This document shows, piece after piece, positions 1-8,295 of a stretch of 64,000 bases of DNA. Positions within the stretch are counted from its first letter, which is position 1, and each line of letters opens with the position of its first letter. Position numbers and translations under genes: made by a program. This DNA is from Halobacteriovorax sp. GB3 (lineage in GTDB: Bacteria; Bdellovibrionota; Bacteriovoracia; Bacteriovoracales; Bacteriovoracaceae). Location: NCBI RefSeq assembly GCF_028649655.1, contig NZ_JAQSLN010000001.1, forward strand, positions 1 through 64,000. The letters are read 5' to 3'. The notes under the pieces were generated by a model. It was not told where the DNA came from. It saw only the letters and a program-made list of their open reading frames with translations, and ran no database searches.

Positions 1-51
1 TTTTTTAGTCGCTTTCTTTGCCGCTTTTTTAGCTACTTTCTTTTTTGCCAC
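1..51 (-). CDS. Lysine/alanine-rich histone H1-like protein (N-terminal fragment)
   Basis: Only the first 17 codons are inside the window; the gene continues past the left edge. It opens with GTG at 49-51, preceded on the minus strand by an AAGGAT ribosome binding site about 8 bases upstream. The visible residues are almost only Lys and Ala in AKK/AAKK units, as in bacterial histone H1-like DNA-binding proteins. That family condenses DNA or binds nucleic acid through its basic tail. A low-complexity N-terminus of a ribosomal or other protein cannot be excluded from so short a piece. Confidence 0.45.
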   Translation of the reverse strand, partial: MAKKKVAKKAAKKATKK

Positions 52-165
52 GATCTTAATCCTTGTTATGAATTATGTTTTTTTGATTATTTTTTTGAAT
101 CCATCCCAATCTACGGCAAGTATAGCGTTTAAGTTTAATAATTTTCAAGATTTTTTGTAGAACTT

Positions 166-2835
166 TTAGAAACTTAATTCACCAAACTCGCTCAATTGGC
201 CAGGTTCTAGCATATTTTGCAGATTAGAAGAAGAATATTCAGGAATTGCTGGAAGGTTAGAGAAACCAGAACCCATCCCTTCAACGTACATATTCTGGTT
301 TCTAAGAGAGAACTTAGAGCCATCGACCATTCCCGTACCTATGAATTTCGTGGAATAGAAGTTTCTTCTTGGTCCCACTGTAAGACTACCTCCGGTTAAG
401 GCCGACTCCATCATTCCTGTGATTGGGGCATCGTTTCCTTGCCTTGGACCGGGATTATAACCTGTGGCAAGCTCTCCTGCACTTAGTCCAGAAGGTTTCT
501 TGTAGCTTGAAACGAAGAAATTTGCCCAATCTGGATTGGCTGCTGCTTCGTCGTTAACCCACGTGGCAATGGAGTCTCTAAGAGCGATAATGTCACATTT
601 TGAACCGACACCGAGAAAGAAATGCTTAAATTTTGCAGCGATACTAATTTTTGGATCTGTTGCAGCACAGCTATTCAGTTCATTGTCTAAATTGCCTGAG
701 TGAATTGTTCCTGCTGCATCATCATAGCGATCAGGGCCTCCGGGACCGGCACTTGAGCCTTGGGACCTAATGCTATCTGCTACTTGTGAAAGTGAATCAA
801 GAAAAGTCTCAATGGCCGTCGAATTATTGAGGATGTAATCATTGAGTGCTTGCGTAATATAGGAAACCTCTGGGTAGAGAGTATCCTGACCATAAAGAGG
901 GCCGTAGAGTCGATAATTAAAGTTTCCAGCAGTGGTTGCTCCAACCGAGTCGACAGCTGGTAGGGAATCCATTGCTTCGGCATTGGATGGCATGTCATCT
1001 TGGTGAGGAACCATATAATTAGCAGCTTCATAACGAGTAGGTGCTCTTACATTTTCAAGGGCCTCATCAATCATTTCAGCTGTAAGAATGAGGCTTCCCG
1101 ATGCCGTCGTTGGGAGATTAGCCAAGAGCGCCTTAAATTGATTACTATCGTAGAGACCTTGCCTTTCACTAGCGTTATTAGCCTGTAAAGAGTTTGCTGC
1201 TCTATTTAAGATTTCAATTGGATTAGTCATTGACGGTGCACCAGAGGCAGATGTCAGATCATAGAGTAGATTTGGAATGGCAAAGAGAGTATTTCCTGCT
1301 CCTGCCAGAGGTGAGCCCCCAATTGGATCTGTGTCATCGTCAACCCAAAATGGCGTAGCGGCCGTACTTCCAAGTGGAATCGGCATACCAGCGGCATAGC
1401 TAAGTCCTGTGGTTCTAAGGGCCGATAGATAGTTATTAGATCTTGCAAATGATGTTGGTTGTCTAGGGGTAACAGTTGTCCCTCCACTTCCTGGAGCAAA
1501 GAGCATTGGTCCAATTCTTCCACCAAATGGCTTTGCTGAAGCGTAGGCCTTGAGATTAATTCCATTTCGATCAGTAAATGGAAAGAACATTCCAATGAAA
1601 TTAGCTTCTCCCTTTACAGAGTAATAAGTCATTACTTCAGGGTTTTTAACAAAACCGAAGAGGTAAGCAGGAACTGGAAGGGCCGTCTTTGTAACACCAC
1701 AAGTCGCTTGAAAAGGTGCACTAATATCAGGGATCGTTTCGTTATCATTATCTGCCGCGATAAAAGCATGGAAGAAAGTAACGAGATTGATTGGAAAGGC
1801 CATAAGGTCTAGATAGTGTTTCGTAATGGCTCCAGAGGTCGGCATGAGAACACCACTTAGAGATGTTGGATTTATGTCGACAGGAGTAGGGCTTAGTTCA
1901 GTTAATTTAAATGAACTAGCAAACTCATCTTGTGAAGTAGGATCAATACTATCTGACTTAAAGGCTCCACCTGAAAGATTTCGATAGGCCGACATAAAGG
2001 CCTTTATAGGTCTTTCATTCATAGGAATATCGCTAGTGAATTCAGACTGTAGGTCTTGAACATTTGTACAGCTTCCAGCACTTCCTCCAAGACAAATTGG
2101 AGCGGGAACTGGTGGTCTGTTAACAATATTTTCAAGATTTCTAATTCGCATTCCTAGCTCAATAGACTGAGGCCATGCTCCAACTCGATGAGTTGCTAAC
2201 ATTGGTGCATCATTGAAAATTTGCCTTTTCGTTCCATAGGCCCAAGTCATTGCGGCGGCAAAATTCATATCTGATCGAGTTGAACAGGCGTTGGCCTTAA
2301 GTCTTACGAACGTGTTGAGGGCCGATTCAAAATACTCGCTGACTTGAGGAAGACCACTTGAAGCAAATCGTGGAAGACCTGGAATCTTATAGATACCGCA
2401 AATATTGTGAGAACTACCAAAGTGCAGACAAATGCTAGGGATATTAAAGGGATCATAACTAGAAGCTGAAGAACCGGTTAAAGTTCCTAGGCGGTAGTTC
2501 ATATTTGAAGCTGAGATATTGCTGAGGTGAGTTTTAGTATTTCCTCTTTGGCCGATCACATAGTACTTAAACATCCACTCTTTATAAGTGTTTCTCATTT
2601 CCCAGTTCAGATAACCAATATTTGAAAGTTGGCGGGCTTGAGTGGCGGCTCCTGACCATGCAGCGGCATCAACAGCATTTTGCAAATTAATCTTGGCCTT
2701 TACAAAAAGTCCAACATTGATGACAAAGGCCATCATCGTAATCAGAACAACAAGAACAATTCCGAGAAAAATACTCAGTTGTCCGCGCTCACTATTTCGA
2801 GCTTTATTGTCTTTTTTGGTCGGGCTTTTGGCCAT
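166..2835 (-). CDS. Large TadG-like pilus-assembly/secreted protein
   Basis: An 889-residue protein with a short basic N-terminus and one hydrophobic segment at about residues 19-45, followed by the polar stretch containing NLQNAVDAAAWSGA. This is the pattern of the TadE/TadG N-terminal domain, where the helix anchors a pseudopilin-like protein in the inner membrane. The remaining 800 or so residues are Ser/Gly/Pro/Asn-rich with scattered cysteines and would lie in the periplasm. The start ATG at 2833-2835 has an AAGGATG site upstream. No other tad/flp gene is in the window, so it looks like an orphan. The N-terminal assignment is good; the role of the long C-terminal part is unknown. Confidence 0.7.
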   Translation of the reverse strand: MAKSPTKKDNKARNSERGQLSIFLGIVLVVLITMMAFVINVGLFVKAKINLQNAVDAAAWSGAATQARQLSNIGYLNWEMRNTYKEWMFKYYVIGQRGNTKTHLSNISASNMNYRLGTLTGSSASSYDPFNIPSICLHFGSSHNICGIYKIPGLPRFASSGLPQVSEYFESALNTFVRLKANACSTRSDMNFAAAMTWAYGTKRQIFNDAPMLATHRVGAWPQSIELGMRIRNLENIVNRPPVPAPICLGGSAGSCTNVQDLQSEFTSDIPMNERPIKAFMSAYRNLSGGAFKSDSIDPTSQDEFASSFKLTELSPTPVDINPTSLSGVLMPTSGAITKHYLDLMAFPINLVTFFHAFIAADNDNETIPDISAPFQATCGVTKTALPVPAYLFGFVKNPEVMTYYSVKGEANFIGMFFPFTDRNGINLKAYASAKPFGGRIGPMLFAPGSGGTTVTPRQPTSFARSNNYLSALRTTGLSYAAGMPIPLGSTAATPFWVDDDTDPIGGSPLAGAGNTLFAIPNLLYDLTSASGAPSMTNPIEILNRAANSLQANNASERQGLYDSNQFKALLANLPTTASGSLILTAEMIDEALENVRAPTRYEAANYMVPHQDDMPSNAEAMDSLPAVDSVGATTAGNFNYRLYGPLYGQDTLYPEVSYITQALNDYILNNSTAIETFLDSLSQVADSIRSQGSSAGPGGPDRYDDAAGTIHSGNLDNELNSCAATDPKISIAAKFKHFFLGVGSKCDIIALRDSIATWVNDEAAANPDWANFFVSSYKKPSGLSAGELATGYNPGPRQGNDAPITGMMESALTGGSLTVGPRRNFYSTKFIGTGMVDGSKFSLRNQNMYVEGMGSGFSNLPAIPEYSSSNLQNMLEPGQLSEFGELSF

Positions 2836-3068
2836 GTTTCATCCTTAAAACTTTAGTGTCTTAATGCTACTGGAGCCAATTTGGAGCGTCAACGAGAAGC
2901 TTTAAATCTTTGTAATGAAAGGGATGTGCTGTGCGTCTATTTGGTATGTTTCTTGAACAATAGGACATAGGCCATGGAAGGTTTATTCGGCGACCATGGA
3001 AAGTAGCACGTTGGCAGAGCCGGAGGTCCCCTCAAAGACTATCACATCTTTTTAATCGCACTCGCTCG

Positions 3069-3115
3069 AGTGCTCCCTCTCCGAGGGGTGAAATAGACCC
3101 TCGGAGCACTTTTTT
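3069..3115 (+). terminator. Strong Rho-independent terminator with no gene directly upstream
   Basis: Arm AGTGCTCC pairs fully with GGAGCACT, with an inner GAGGG/CCCTC stem and a run of six T at the 3' end. There is no plus-strand gene upstream, so it ends a noncoding transcript or acts as an attenuator. Its 5' arm overlaps the palindrome at 3059-3072, so the two folds are mutually exclusive. Confidence 0.75.
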
Positions 3116-3144
3116 ACCTGCTTAAAGAGGGGCTAGCGGCCTGT

Positions 3145-3150
3145 TATAAT
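3145..3150 (+). promoter_or_regulatory. Candidate -10 box
   Basis: A perfect TATAAT lies 33 bases upstream of the ATG at 3183 and after the terminator at 3115, so it could start the zinc-ribbon protein gene on its own. The -35 region (TTAAAG near 3122) is weak. Confidence 0.4.
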
Positions 3151-3182
3151 AGAGTTTAAGGACTGATGGAGGTCGAGTAAAA

Positions 3183-3581
3183 ATGAAGCACAATCCCCTA
3201 GAAAAGAGGACATTTAAGTATAAAAACCCGAGCATGGAGTTTTTTTGTCCCCTATGTGGAACACAAAGGGCCTTTACTTCAACTCCTAGGTTAAGCTTAA
3301 AAAACTACGCACAATGCGCACTGACAAGCATATTTCTAATGGTTTGTTTGTGGCCTTTAATGGGCGTGAAATCTTTTTTTGTTTTCTTTATTGTGTGGGG
3401 GATTTTTGAAGCGGCGCTAAGAGTTGTCTTTAAAAAAGAGATACCTTGTCCGCACTGTGGATTCGATGCAACTTGGTATAAAAAAGATGTTAAGGTTGCA
3501 CGCGATAAGGTTAAAGTTTTTTGGGATTCGAAAAATGTTGCACCAGGTAACAATAATGAGAATGCCCCTCAAGAAGCTTAA
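3183..3581 (+). CDS. Membrane protein with two CxxC zinc-ribbon motifs
   Basis: A 132-residue protein of unknown function. CPLC lies near residue 22 and CPHC near residue 94, on either side of a hydrophobic region (about residues 47-78) that could form two membrane helices. The two CxxC pairs would then both face the cytoplasm and could bind one zinc. The C-terminus is basic, then polar. The start ATG has a GGAGG site 9 bases upstream, and a terminator follows at 3615-3638, so the gene is probably monocistronic. No family name is offered. Confidence 0.65.
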   Translation: MKHNPLEKRTFKYKNPSMEFFCPLCGTQRAFTSTPRLSLKNYAQCALTSIFLMVCLWPLMGVKSFFVFFIVWGIFEAALRVVFKKEIPCPHCGFDATWYKKDVKVARDKVKVFWDSKNVAPGNNNENAPQEA

Positions 3582-3614
3582 TTGAGCTTGTGAAATTTCT
3601 TAAATAATAATATC

Positions 3615-3638
3615 GGGTGCTTAAGAGCACCCTTTTTT
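3615..3638 (+). terminator. Rho-independent terminator
   Basis: GGGTGCT/AGCACCC stem with a TAAG loop followed by six T, ending the zinc-ribbon protein gene. Confidence 0.85.
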
Positions 3639-3769
3639 ATTATCTTCTTGCACCCTTTAAATTAGACTTTTAAATCGATGATCTTCATGTCATAAATTAT
3701 CCAATTAACAACAGTCGTTATGGGATTCTCAAGTTTTGTTCCCGTAACCATTTTCAAGTGAGGACTCAT

Positions 3770-4246
3770 ATGAGTATCAACAAAGTAATCCTTATTGGTC
3801 GTCTAGGGCAAGATCCTGAACTTAAGTACACACCATCTGGAGCAGCAGTATGTAACTTTACTCTTGCTACAAGCGAGTCATGGGCAGACAAGTCAGGTCA
3901 AAAACAAGAAAGAACTGAATGGCACAGAGTTGTTGTTTGGGGAAAACTAGCTGAGCTATGTAACCAATACCTTGCAAAAGGTAGACAGTGTTTCGTTGAA
4001 GGGCAACTTCAAACTCGTTCATGGGACGATAAAGACGGAAACAAAAGATATACAACAGAAATTAACGCTAGAAATATTCAATTTCTAGGTGGAACAGCAA
4101 ATGCTGGACAGTCTCAACAAGGTTCTTACCAAAGAGATAACTCTATGAACCAAGAGCAGCCAAGAGCAATGCAAGATACAGCAATGAATCAAGATTACGA
4201 TATCTCAACTGATTCAAGCTTTACTGCTGACGATATTCCATTCTAG
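3770..4246 (+). CDS. ssb: Single-stranded DNA-binding protein
   Basis: SSB coats single-stranded DNA in replication, recombination and repair. The N-terminal OB fold (about residues 1-105) has the family signature beginning [15 protein letters not shown] and the conserved [13 protein letters not shown] strand. A Gln/Asn-rich linker leads to the acidic tail ending DDIPF, the site that docks partner proteins. At 158 residues it is of normal length. ATG at 3770 is chosen over an in-frame GTG at 3758 because AGTGAGGA sits 5 bases before the ATG and the protein then starts like other SSBs. It has its own terminator and looks monocistronic. Confidence 0.96.
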   Translation: MSINKVILIGRLGQDPELKYTPSGAAVCNFTLATSESWADKSGQKQERTEWHRVVVWGKLAELCNQYLAKGRQCFVEGQLQTRSWDDKDGNKRYTTEINARNIQFLGGTANAGQSQQGSYQRDNSMNQEQPRAMQDTAMNQDYDISTDSSFTADDIPF

Positions 4247-4277
4247 AATTTCATAAGCTCACGATTTAAAAGTCTAC

Positions 4278-4308
4278 AAAAGGAGAGCTTTGGCCCTCCT
4301 TTTTTTTT
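4278..4308 (+). terminator. Rho-independent terminator of ssb
   Basis: AAAAGGAG pairs with CTCCTTTT around a small loop, followed by a long T run. Confidence 0.8.
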
Positions 4309-4319
4309 GGAATTAGTTT

Positions 4320-5162
4320 ATGAAAAAAACAACTTTCACTCTCTTGCTTATTACTTCTCTAACATTTTCAATTCTAGGTTACATGCTGGGAAATTTGAAA
4401 GATCCTCAGGAAGAGCAATTTCGTAATACTGTTGAAGATTTAGAGAGAAAGCTAACCCAAATAGAGAAGACTGACCTAAGGGAGCTTCAGGAGTTAAAGG
4501 ATCAAAGAGAGAAATTTGAAAAGGCCAATGAGATTTATGGAAAGGTGATGCTTGTTCTTTTAGCGAATCTTTCATTAAAACTCGACTCAAATATTTGGGA
4601 CAACCTTTCAAATGTTGAAGCTCCGCCTATGGAGAATAAGAGCAATACAGATGAGAATATTGCTTTAAAAAAGAAAGTTAGAGAATTAGAAGAGAAAGTA
4701 AAAAAGAGAGCTTCTTTAGAATTACAAAAAGAAGTACAGGAGAGTGATGAGGGCTTTGTCGATGATAGTTGGAGAGACGATGTTCCTGAAACATTAGATG
4801 CCAGTGAGAGAAGAAAGATTGCAAAGGAAAACATCATTGATCTTTACCGTGGGTCTTTTCGCTATGAAAAAAAGAGGCATCGAATTGAGTTCATCACAAA
4901 AATTGAACCACAGAAAAAAGATAAAACTTATGAAATTCAGTATCAAATAGGTAAAGAAGTCATCTCAAGTCTTGTTGGGGATGATCCCTTGAAAGCTGTC
5001 AAAGACAAATCGGAGCATTACATAAAAGTCTCAGACCATTCTTTTATTTCTTTAAAAAAGAAAAAGACAGGCAATCATTACACAGCAACTCTCTATGAAA
5101 GAGAGAGTTTAGAATATAAAAAAGTTCGTCGCTTTACTATGAAGAAGGTATTTCAAAGATAA
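4320..5162 (+). CDS. Membrane-anchored coiled-coil protein, unknown function
   Basis: A 280-residue protein that starts with a basic tip and one hydrophobic segment (residues 6-25), probably an uncleaved anchor. A charged Glu/Lys-rich region follows (about residues 30-150) with heptad-like spacing typical of coiled coils. The last 100 residues look globular and mixed alpha/beta. It sits only 12 bases after the ssb terminator and its ribosome binding site (GGAA) is weak. Its 3' end overlaps the convergent kinase gene by 26 bases. I recognise no family. Confidence 0.55.
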   Translation: MKKTTFTLLLITSLTFSILGYMLGNLKDPQEEQFRNTVEDLERKLTQIEKTDLRELQELKDQREKFEKANEIYGKVMLVLLANLSLKLDSNIWDNLSNVEAPPMENKSNTDENIALKKKVRELEEKVKKRASLELQKEVQESDEGFVDDSWRDDVPETLDASERRKIAKENIIDLYRGSFRYEKKRHRIEFITKIEPQKKDKTYEIQYQIGKEVISSLVGDDPLKAVKDKSEHYIKVSDHSFISLKKKKTGNHYTATLYERESLEYKKVRRFTMKKVFQR

Positions 5163-6348
5163 AACCACTCGAATAGAGACCATCTTTTTCTTCTTTCCAA
5201 AGTTTCGCCTTATGGAGCTTTAAAATCTCTCGTACGATTTCAAGACCAAAGCCTATTGATTTATCAATTTGAGAATCATTGGCATCATTATCATCACATT
5301 TAACATTTCTAATGGTGAAGCGTAGACTCTGATCATCTTGTTTTTTAAGAGAAAGCTCTATCGTCGTATCTGGCATAGAATATTTGGTGGCATTAGAAAT
5401 AAGATTAGAGAAAACTTGCTCCATTCTATAGTAATCAATTTCGACTTCTGGAATATCCTCAAAAATTTTTTTAATTTTAAGATTCTTCTTTTCTAGATGG
5501 CGATTAAATTGAGATAGGGAATGCTCTAGGACATTATCTAGACGATTGAGCTCTTTATTGAGTTCGATTTTTCCCGTTCCCATCGCTGCCATATCCAAAA
5601 TTGTATAAATCATCTCAAGTGAATCATCAGCAGATTTTTTAATGAGTTCCAAAAACTCTTCACTGTCAGAATCTACTTCAATAAAATCAGCTAAACTCCT
5701 GATATTTCCAAGTGGAGTTCTTAGATCATGGGCAACGTAACCAACAAGCTTTTTCAATCGATCATTGGACTTAAGGATTTCTTGTTCTTTATCATTGAGA
5801 AAAAGAAAGTTACCTATTGAGTTGGCCATAAGTGAAATAAGGTCTCTCTCATTTTCAGAAAATCCAAAATCTCGAATATCTGTTGATGAGAAATTAAGAG
5901 TTCCATAGAGTTTGCCTCCAACGTATATTGGAGCAGATAAGTATGATTCTAATTTCATATTCTGATAAACGGGATGGTCTTTCATTGATTCTAAAGATCC
6001 AACGTGAGGTAAACCTATTACTTCTTGAGAATGATAAACTTCTCGACAGTAAGTTCCTTCAAGTGGAAAAATGTCGCCTTTACTCAAAGAGTTATCAGGA
6101 GAAATTGCATTACAAACGATATAGTCCTCATCTTCAATACGTGAGACGATTCCAATTCTCATTCCAAAGACTTCTAGTCCAACACTTAAATATTCGAAAA
6201 TCAAATCATCGAAAGAAGAGTAGCTCTTAGTCGTAATAATATGAATACGTTTTAAGTTCTCTGAAAGAGCACTTAGTTGCTCTAGCTCTGAGATTTCATC
6301 GTGTAATTGAGAGTACTTTTTGTTGTCTAGAAATTTAGGATAATTCAT
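5137..6348 (-). CDS. GAF-domain sensor histidine kinase
   Basis: A 403-residue soluble kinase with no membrane segment. Residues about 25-185 form a GAF sensor domain (motifs SYLSAPIYVGGKLYGTLNFSS). The HisKA domain follows with the H-box VAHDLRTPLGNI, phospho-acceptor His207, and then an HATPase domain with the N-box motif NLISNATKYS and the G-box GFGLEIVREI. It autophosphorylates in response to a cytosolic signal. No response regulator lies next to it. It is transcribed divergently from the HD-GYP gene at 6414, which suggests but does not prove a link to cyclic di-GMP control. Its end overlaps the convergent gene by 26 bases. Confidence 0.9.
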   Translation of the reverse strand: MNYPKFLDNKKYSQLHDEISELEQLSALSENLKRIHIITTKSYSSFDDLIFEYLSVGLEVFGMRIGIVSRIEDEDYIVCNAISPDNSLSKGDIFPLEGTYCREVYHSQEVIGLPHVGSLESMKDHPVYQNMKLESYLSAPIYVGGKLYGTLNFSSTDIRDFGFSENERDLISLMANSIGNFLFLNDKEQEILKSNDRLKKLVGYVAHDLRTPLGNIRSLADFIEVDSDSEEFLELIKKSADDSLEMIYTILDMAAMGTGKIELNKELNRLDNVLEHSLSQFNRHLEKKNLKIKKIFEDIPEVEIDYYRMEQVFSNLISNATKYSMPDTTIELSLKKQDDQSLRFTIRNVKCDDNDANDSQIDKSIGFGLEIVREILKLHKAKLWKEEKDGLYSSGFIFEIPSS

Positions 6349-6413
6349 AAAATAAATTTTAAATCAGGAGTAAGATATTTTCGAGAAGAACTGTAAAGAG
6401 GCAACTTAGGCCA

Positions 6414-7727
6414 GTGATAGGTATAAAAATTGGCATATTCAAATCTTTATTTAGACATGATTTCGATGGCTTATATAACTTAAAAAAATTTAGGAATCAA
6501 CTCACAGTTTCCGATAAGATTGAGAGTAGGATAGTGAATAATAGGGATATGGGCCGTTTCATGAATGAACAGACTAAGACAGATAAACACAGCTTTTTTT
6601 CAGTATCATTTGATTTAATTCTATTAAATGACGATCTTCCTTACGATCTCTTTATTAATTCATCTGCTCTTGAAAATAGAGAAAGATTTGTCAAAGTACA
6701 CTCATCTGGTAACCCTGTCTCAAATGATGATCTTACAAAGTTTAAAGGTAAATTTCATCAACTCTATGTCCTTGAGGAACAAAGAGACTTATATCTTAGA
6801 AGTCTAGCAAAACTACATAATGTACCTGATACCAAGAAGACTGAAGTCATTAAAGATTCGGCGATTGGCTATTTGAATAAATTATTTGATCCTTCTAAGG
6901 CCTTTACAACTGAAATTTTAAATGAAGTTGTTGAAGGTTGCAGAGACTCTGTTGAAGGGATGGTTGATGTTATTCAAGATTATGGTGTTGGAGAGGTTCG
7001 AAACCTCATTGCCGATCTTAGTTTTCACGACTTCTATACTTACGATCATTCAATCAACGTTTCGATGTATTGTATTTCTCTTTTAAAGGCACTTAAACCT
7101 AAAGTGACGAGAGAAGAAATGGTTTTAGCAGGTCTTGGTGGACTTTTACATGACCTTGGAAAGGTTCAAATCTCGACGACAATTCTTAACAGTGCAGATG
7201 GACTTACAGACGAAGAGTTTGCCATCATCAAAAGACACCCTGGATTTGGTAAAGACATGATTGAAAAGGGTGATGTAAATGTTGATGGAATAGACTTTAA
7301 TGTTATTAGAAGAGTGGTGTTTGAGCATCACGAAAATTATAATGGTACAGGTTATCCAAATCGTTTAGAGGGTGAGCAGATTCATATTCTTGCTCGTATT
7401 TGTGCCATCGCAGATTTCTTTGATGCCATAACAACGAAGCGCTCTTACCATGAGGCGCTCTCTATGGAAGATGCTCTTGCTGTAATGGAAAGATCGAGTG
7501 GTAGAAAAATAGATCCAAATCTCTTTGAAGCTTTTAAAACGAAAGTGACAAATGTTGTCTATAAAGGAAAGTCTAATCATGAGCTTCCTGATAGTTTTGA
7601 TCCATGCATGCCTCATAAAGTCTTGCCGCTTGAAAAAGTTCAGGCAAAGAAAATGAATCACGATTTATTTAAGAAAGATAAGAATGAATTTGGGGAAGTG
7701 AAAGTAGACAAGAAAGATGCTGCTTAA
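6414..7727 (+). CDS. HD-GYP domain protein (cyclic di-GMP phosphodiesterase family)
   Basis: Up to 437 residues. A DUF3391-like N-terminal domain precedes an HD-GYP domain with LLHDLGK (about residue 246) and HHENYNGTGYP (about 303-313), the metal-binding and GYP signatures of enzymes that cleave cyclic di-GMP. The GYP triad and both metal motifs look intact, so activity is plausible. The interval uses the furthest upstream GTG, but the first 45 residues do not look like the family and the ribosome site is poor. ATG at 6549 or 6561, just before the recognisable domain, may be the true start. It is divergent from the GAF kinase and ends at a bidirectional terminator. Confidence 0.85.
   Translation: MIGIKIGIFKSLFRHDFDGLYNLKKFRNQLTVSDKIESRIVNNRDMGRFMNEQTKTDKHSFFSVSFDLILLNDDLPYDLFINSSALENRERFVKVHSSGNPVSNDDLTKFKGKFHQLYVLEEQRDLYLRSLAKLHNVPDTKKTEVIKDSAIGYLNKLFDPSKAFTTEILNEVVEGCRDSVEGMVDVIQDYGVGEVRNLIADLSFHDFYTYDHSINVSMYCISLLKALKPKVTREEMVLAGLGGLLHDLGKVQISTTILNSADGLTDEEFAIIKRHPGFGKDMIEKGDVNVDGIDFNVIRRVVFEHHENYNGTGYPNRLEGEQIHILARICAIADFFDAITTKRSYHEALSMEDALAVMERSSGRKIDPNLFEAFKTKVTNVVYKGKSNHELPDSFDPCMPHKVLPLEKVQAKKMNHDLFKKDKNEFGEVKVDKKDAA
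6451..6479 (+). promoter_or_regulatory. Candidate sigma-70 promoter near the HD-GYP gene start
   Basis: TTAGAC and TATAAC are separated by 17 bases. The box lies inside the longest open frame of the HD-GYP gene, which would place translation at the ATGs at 6549 or 6561 rather than at the upstream GTG. Confidence 0.3.
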
Positions 7728-7741
7728 AATAAGATAAAAAA

Positions 7742-7765
7742 AATCCTCCTTTCGGAGGATTTTTT
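7742..7765. terminator. Bidirectional terminator between HD-GYP gene and secG
   Basis: AATCCTCC/GGAGGATT with a TTTC loop, T run to the right and A run to the left, so it can serve both convergent genes. Confidence 0.85.
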
Positions 7766-7772
7766 ATTTGAA

Positions 7773-8147
7773 TTATTTTGTCTCTGTTTTTGTTTCTGCT
7801 GGAGCCGCTTCTTTTGTCTCTGTTGCTTTCGCTTCAGGAGCTGCGTTGTTTGTATTCATCGCATCTGAGTTAAGTGGTCTCGCAACTGGAGCTTCATCAT
7901 CAAGAAGAGACTTTTGCTCTTTACCAGTTTGTAGTTTCGTTAGTAGGATACAATTTCCAATGAAAATAATGACAAGAACAGTTGTGATCTTAGTCATGAT
8001 ATTTCCTTTCTGTGAACCACTGAAAACAGCATCACTTGCACCACCAGAAAGAAGACCTGCCTCTGCACCTTTACCAAATTGCATAAGAACAGTAACAATT
8101 AAAATAACTGAAATAAACGCGTGAAAAATCATCAACGAAGTAACCAT
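7773..8147 (-). CDS. secG: Preprotein translocase subunit SecG
   Basis: SecG is the small accessory subunit of the SecYEG inner-membrane channel. The 124-residue sequence shows two membrane helices (about residues 3-22 and 51-72). Between them is the family's cytosolic loop with QFGKGAEAGLLSGG, close to the usual G-rich SecG loop. A variable Ala/Glu/Thr/Lys-rich C-terminal tail follows, as often seen. The gene is transcribed alone here, although tpiA, which is often next to secG in bacteria, lies 1.1 kb away in the same orientation. Confidence 0.92.
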   Translation of the reverse strand: MVTSLMIFHAFISVILIVTVLMQFGKGAEAGLLSGGASDAVFSGSQKGNIMTKITTVLVIIFIGNCILLTKLQTGKEQKSLLDDEAPVARPLNSDAMNTNNAAPEAKATETKEAAPAETKTETK

Positions 8148-8295
8148 TTATAACTTCCTAATCTAAGTTGAGTTATTAATTAATGCTCTAAGTTAGCAAA
8201 AAAATGTAGCCTTTGACAAGCGAGCACAAAGTTTTCTCTTTTGTTTTGTGCGCCGTGGTGTGATTCACATGAGCATTCAGGCGTATAATGCTGGA

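Larger units (their letters stand above)
2836..3182. other. 347-bp intergenic region with structured transcript signals
   Basis: No convincing coding sequence lies here. The first 30 bases are the leader of the minus-strand TadG-like gene. From about 2965 the plus strand carries a repeated CCATGG (2973-2978 and 2993-2998) that can pair with itself. A palindrome CACTCG-CT-CGAGTG follows at 3059-3072, then a strong terminator at 3069-3115 whose 5' arm overlaps the palindrome. A TATAAT box and the GGAGG of the next gene come after. The arrangement suggests an independent plus-strand small RNA of roughly 100-190 nt or an attenuator. I could not match it to a known RNA family by eye. Confidence 0.4.

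Noticed and set aside
2960-3050. Possible cyclic di-GMP (GEMM-type) riboswitch core
   Set aside because: A few short blocks resemble the GEMM consensus, but the conserved internal-loop sequences and tetraloop-receptor arrangement cannot be aligned, so it is listed only as an unassigned structured RNA.
6414-6548. The first 45 codons of the longest HD-GYP frame as a real domain
   Set aside because: No family resemblance, weak ribosome site and a promoter-like sequence inside; kept only as an alternative start.
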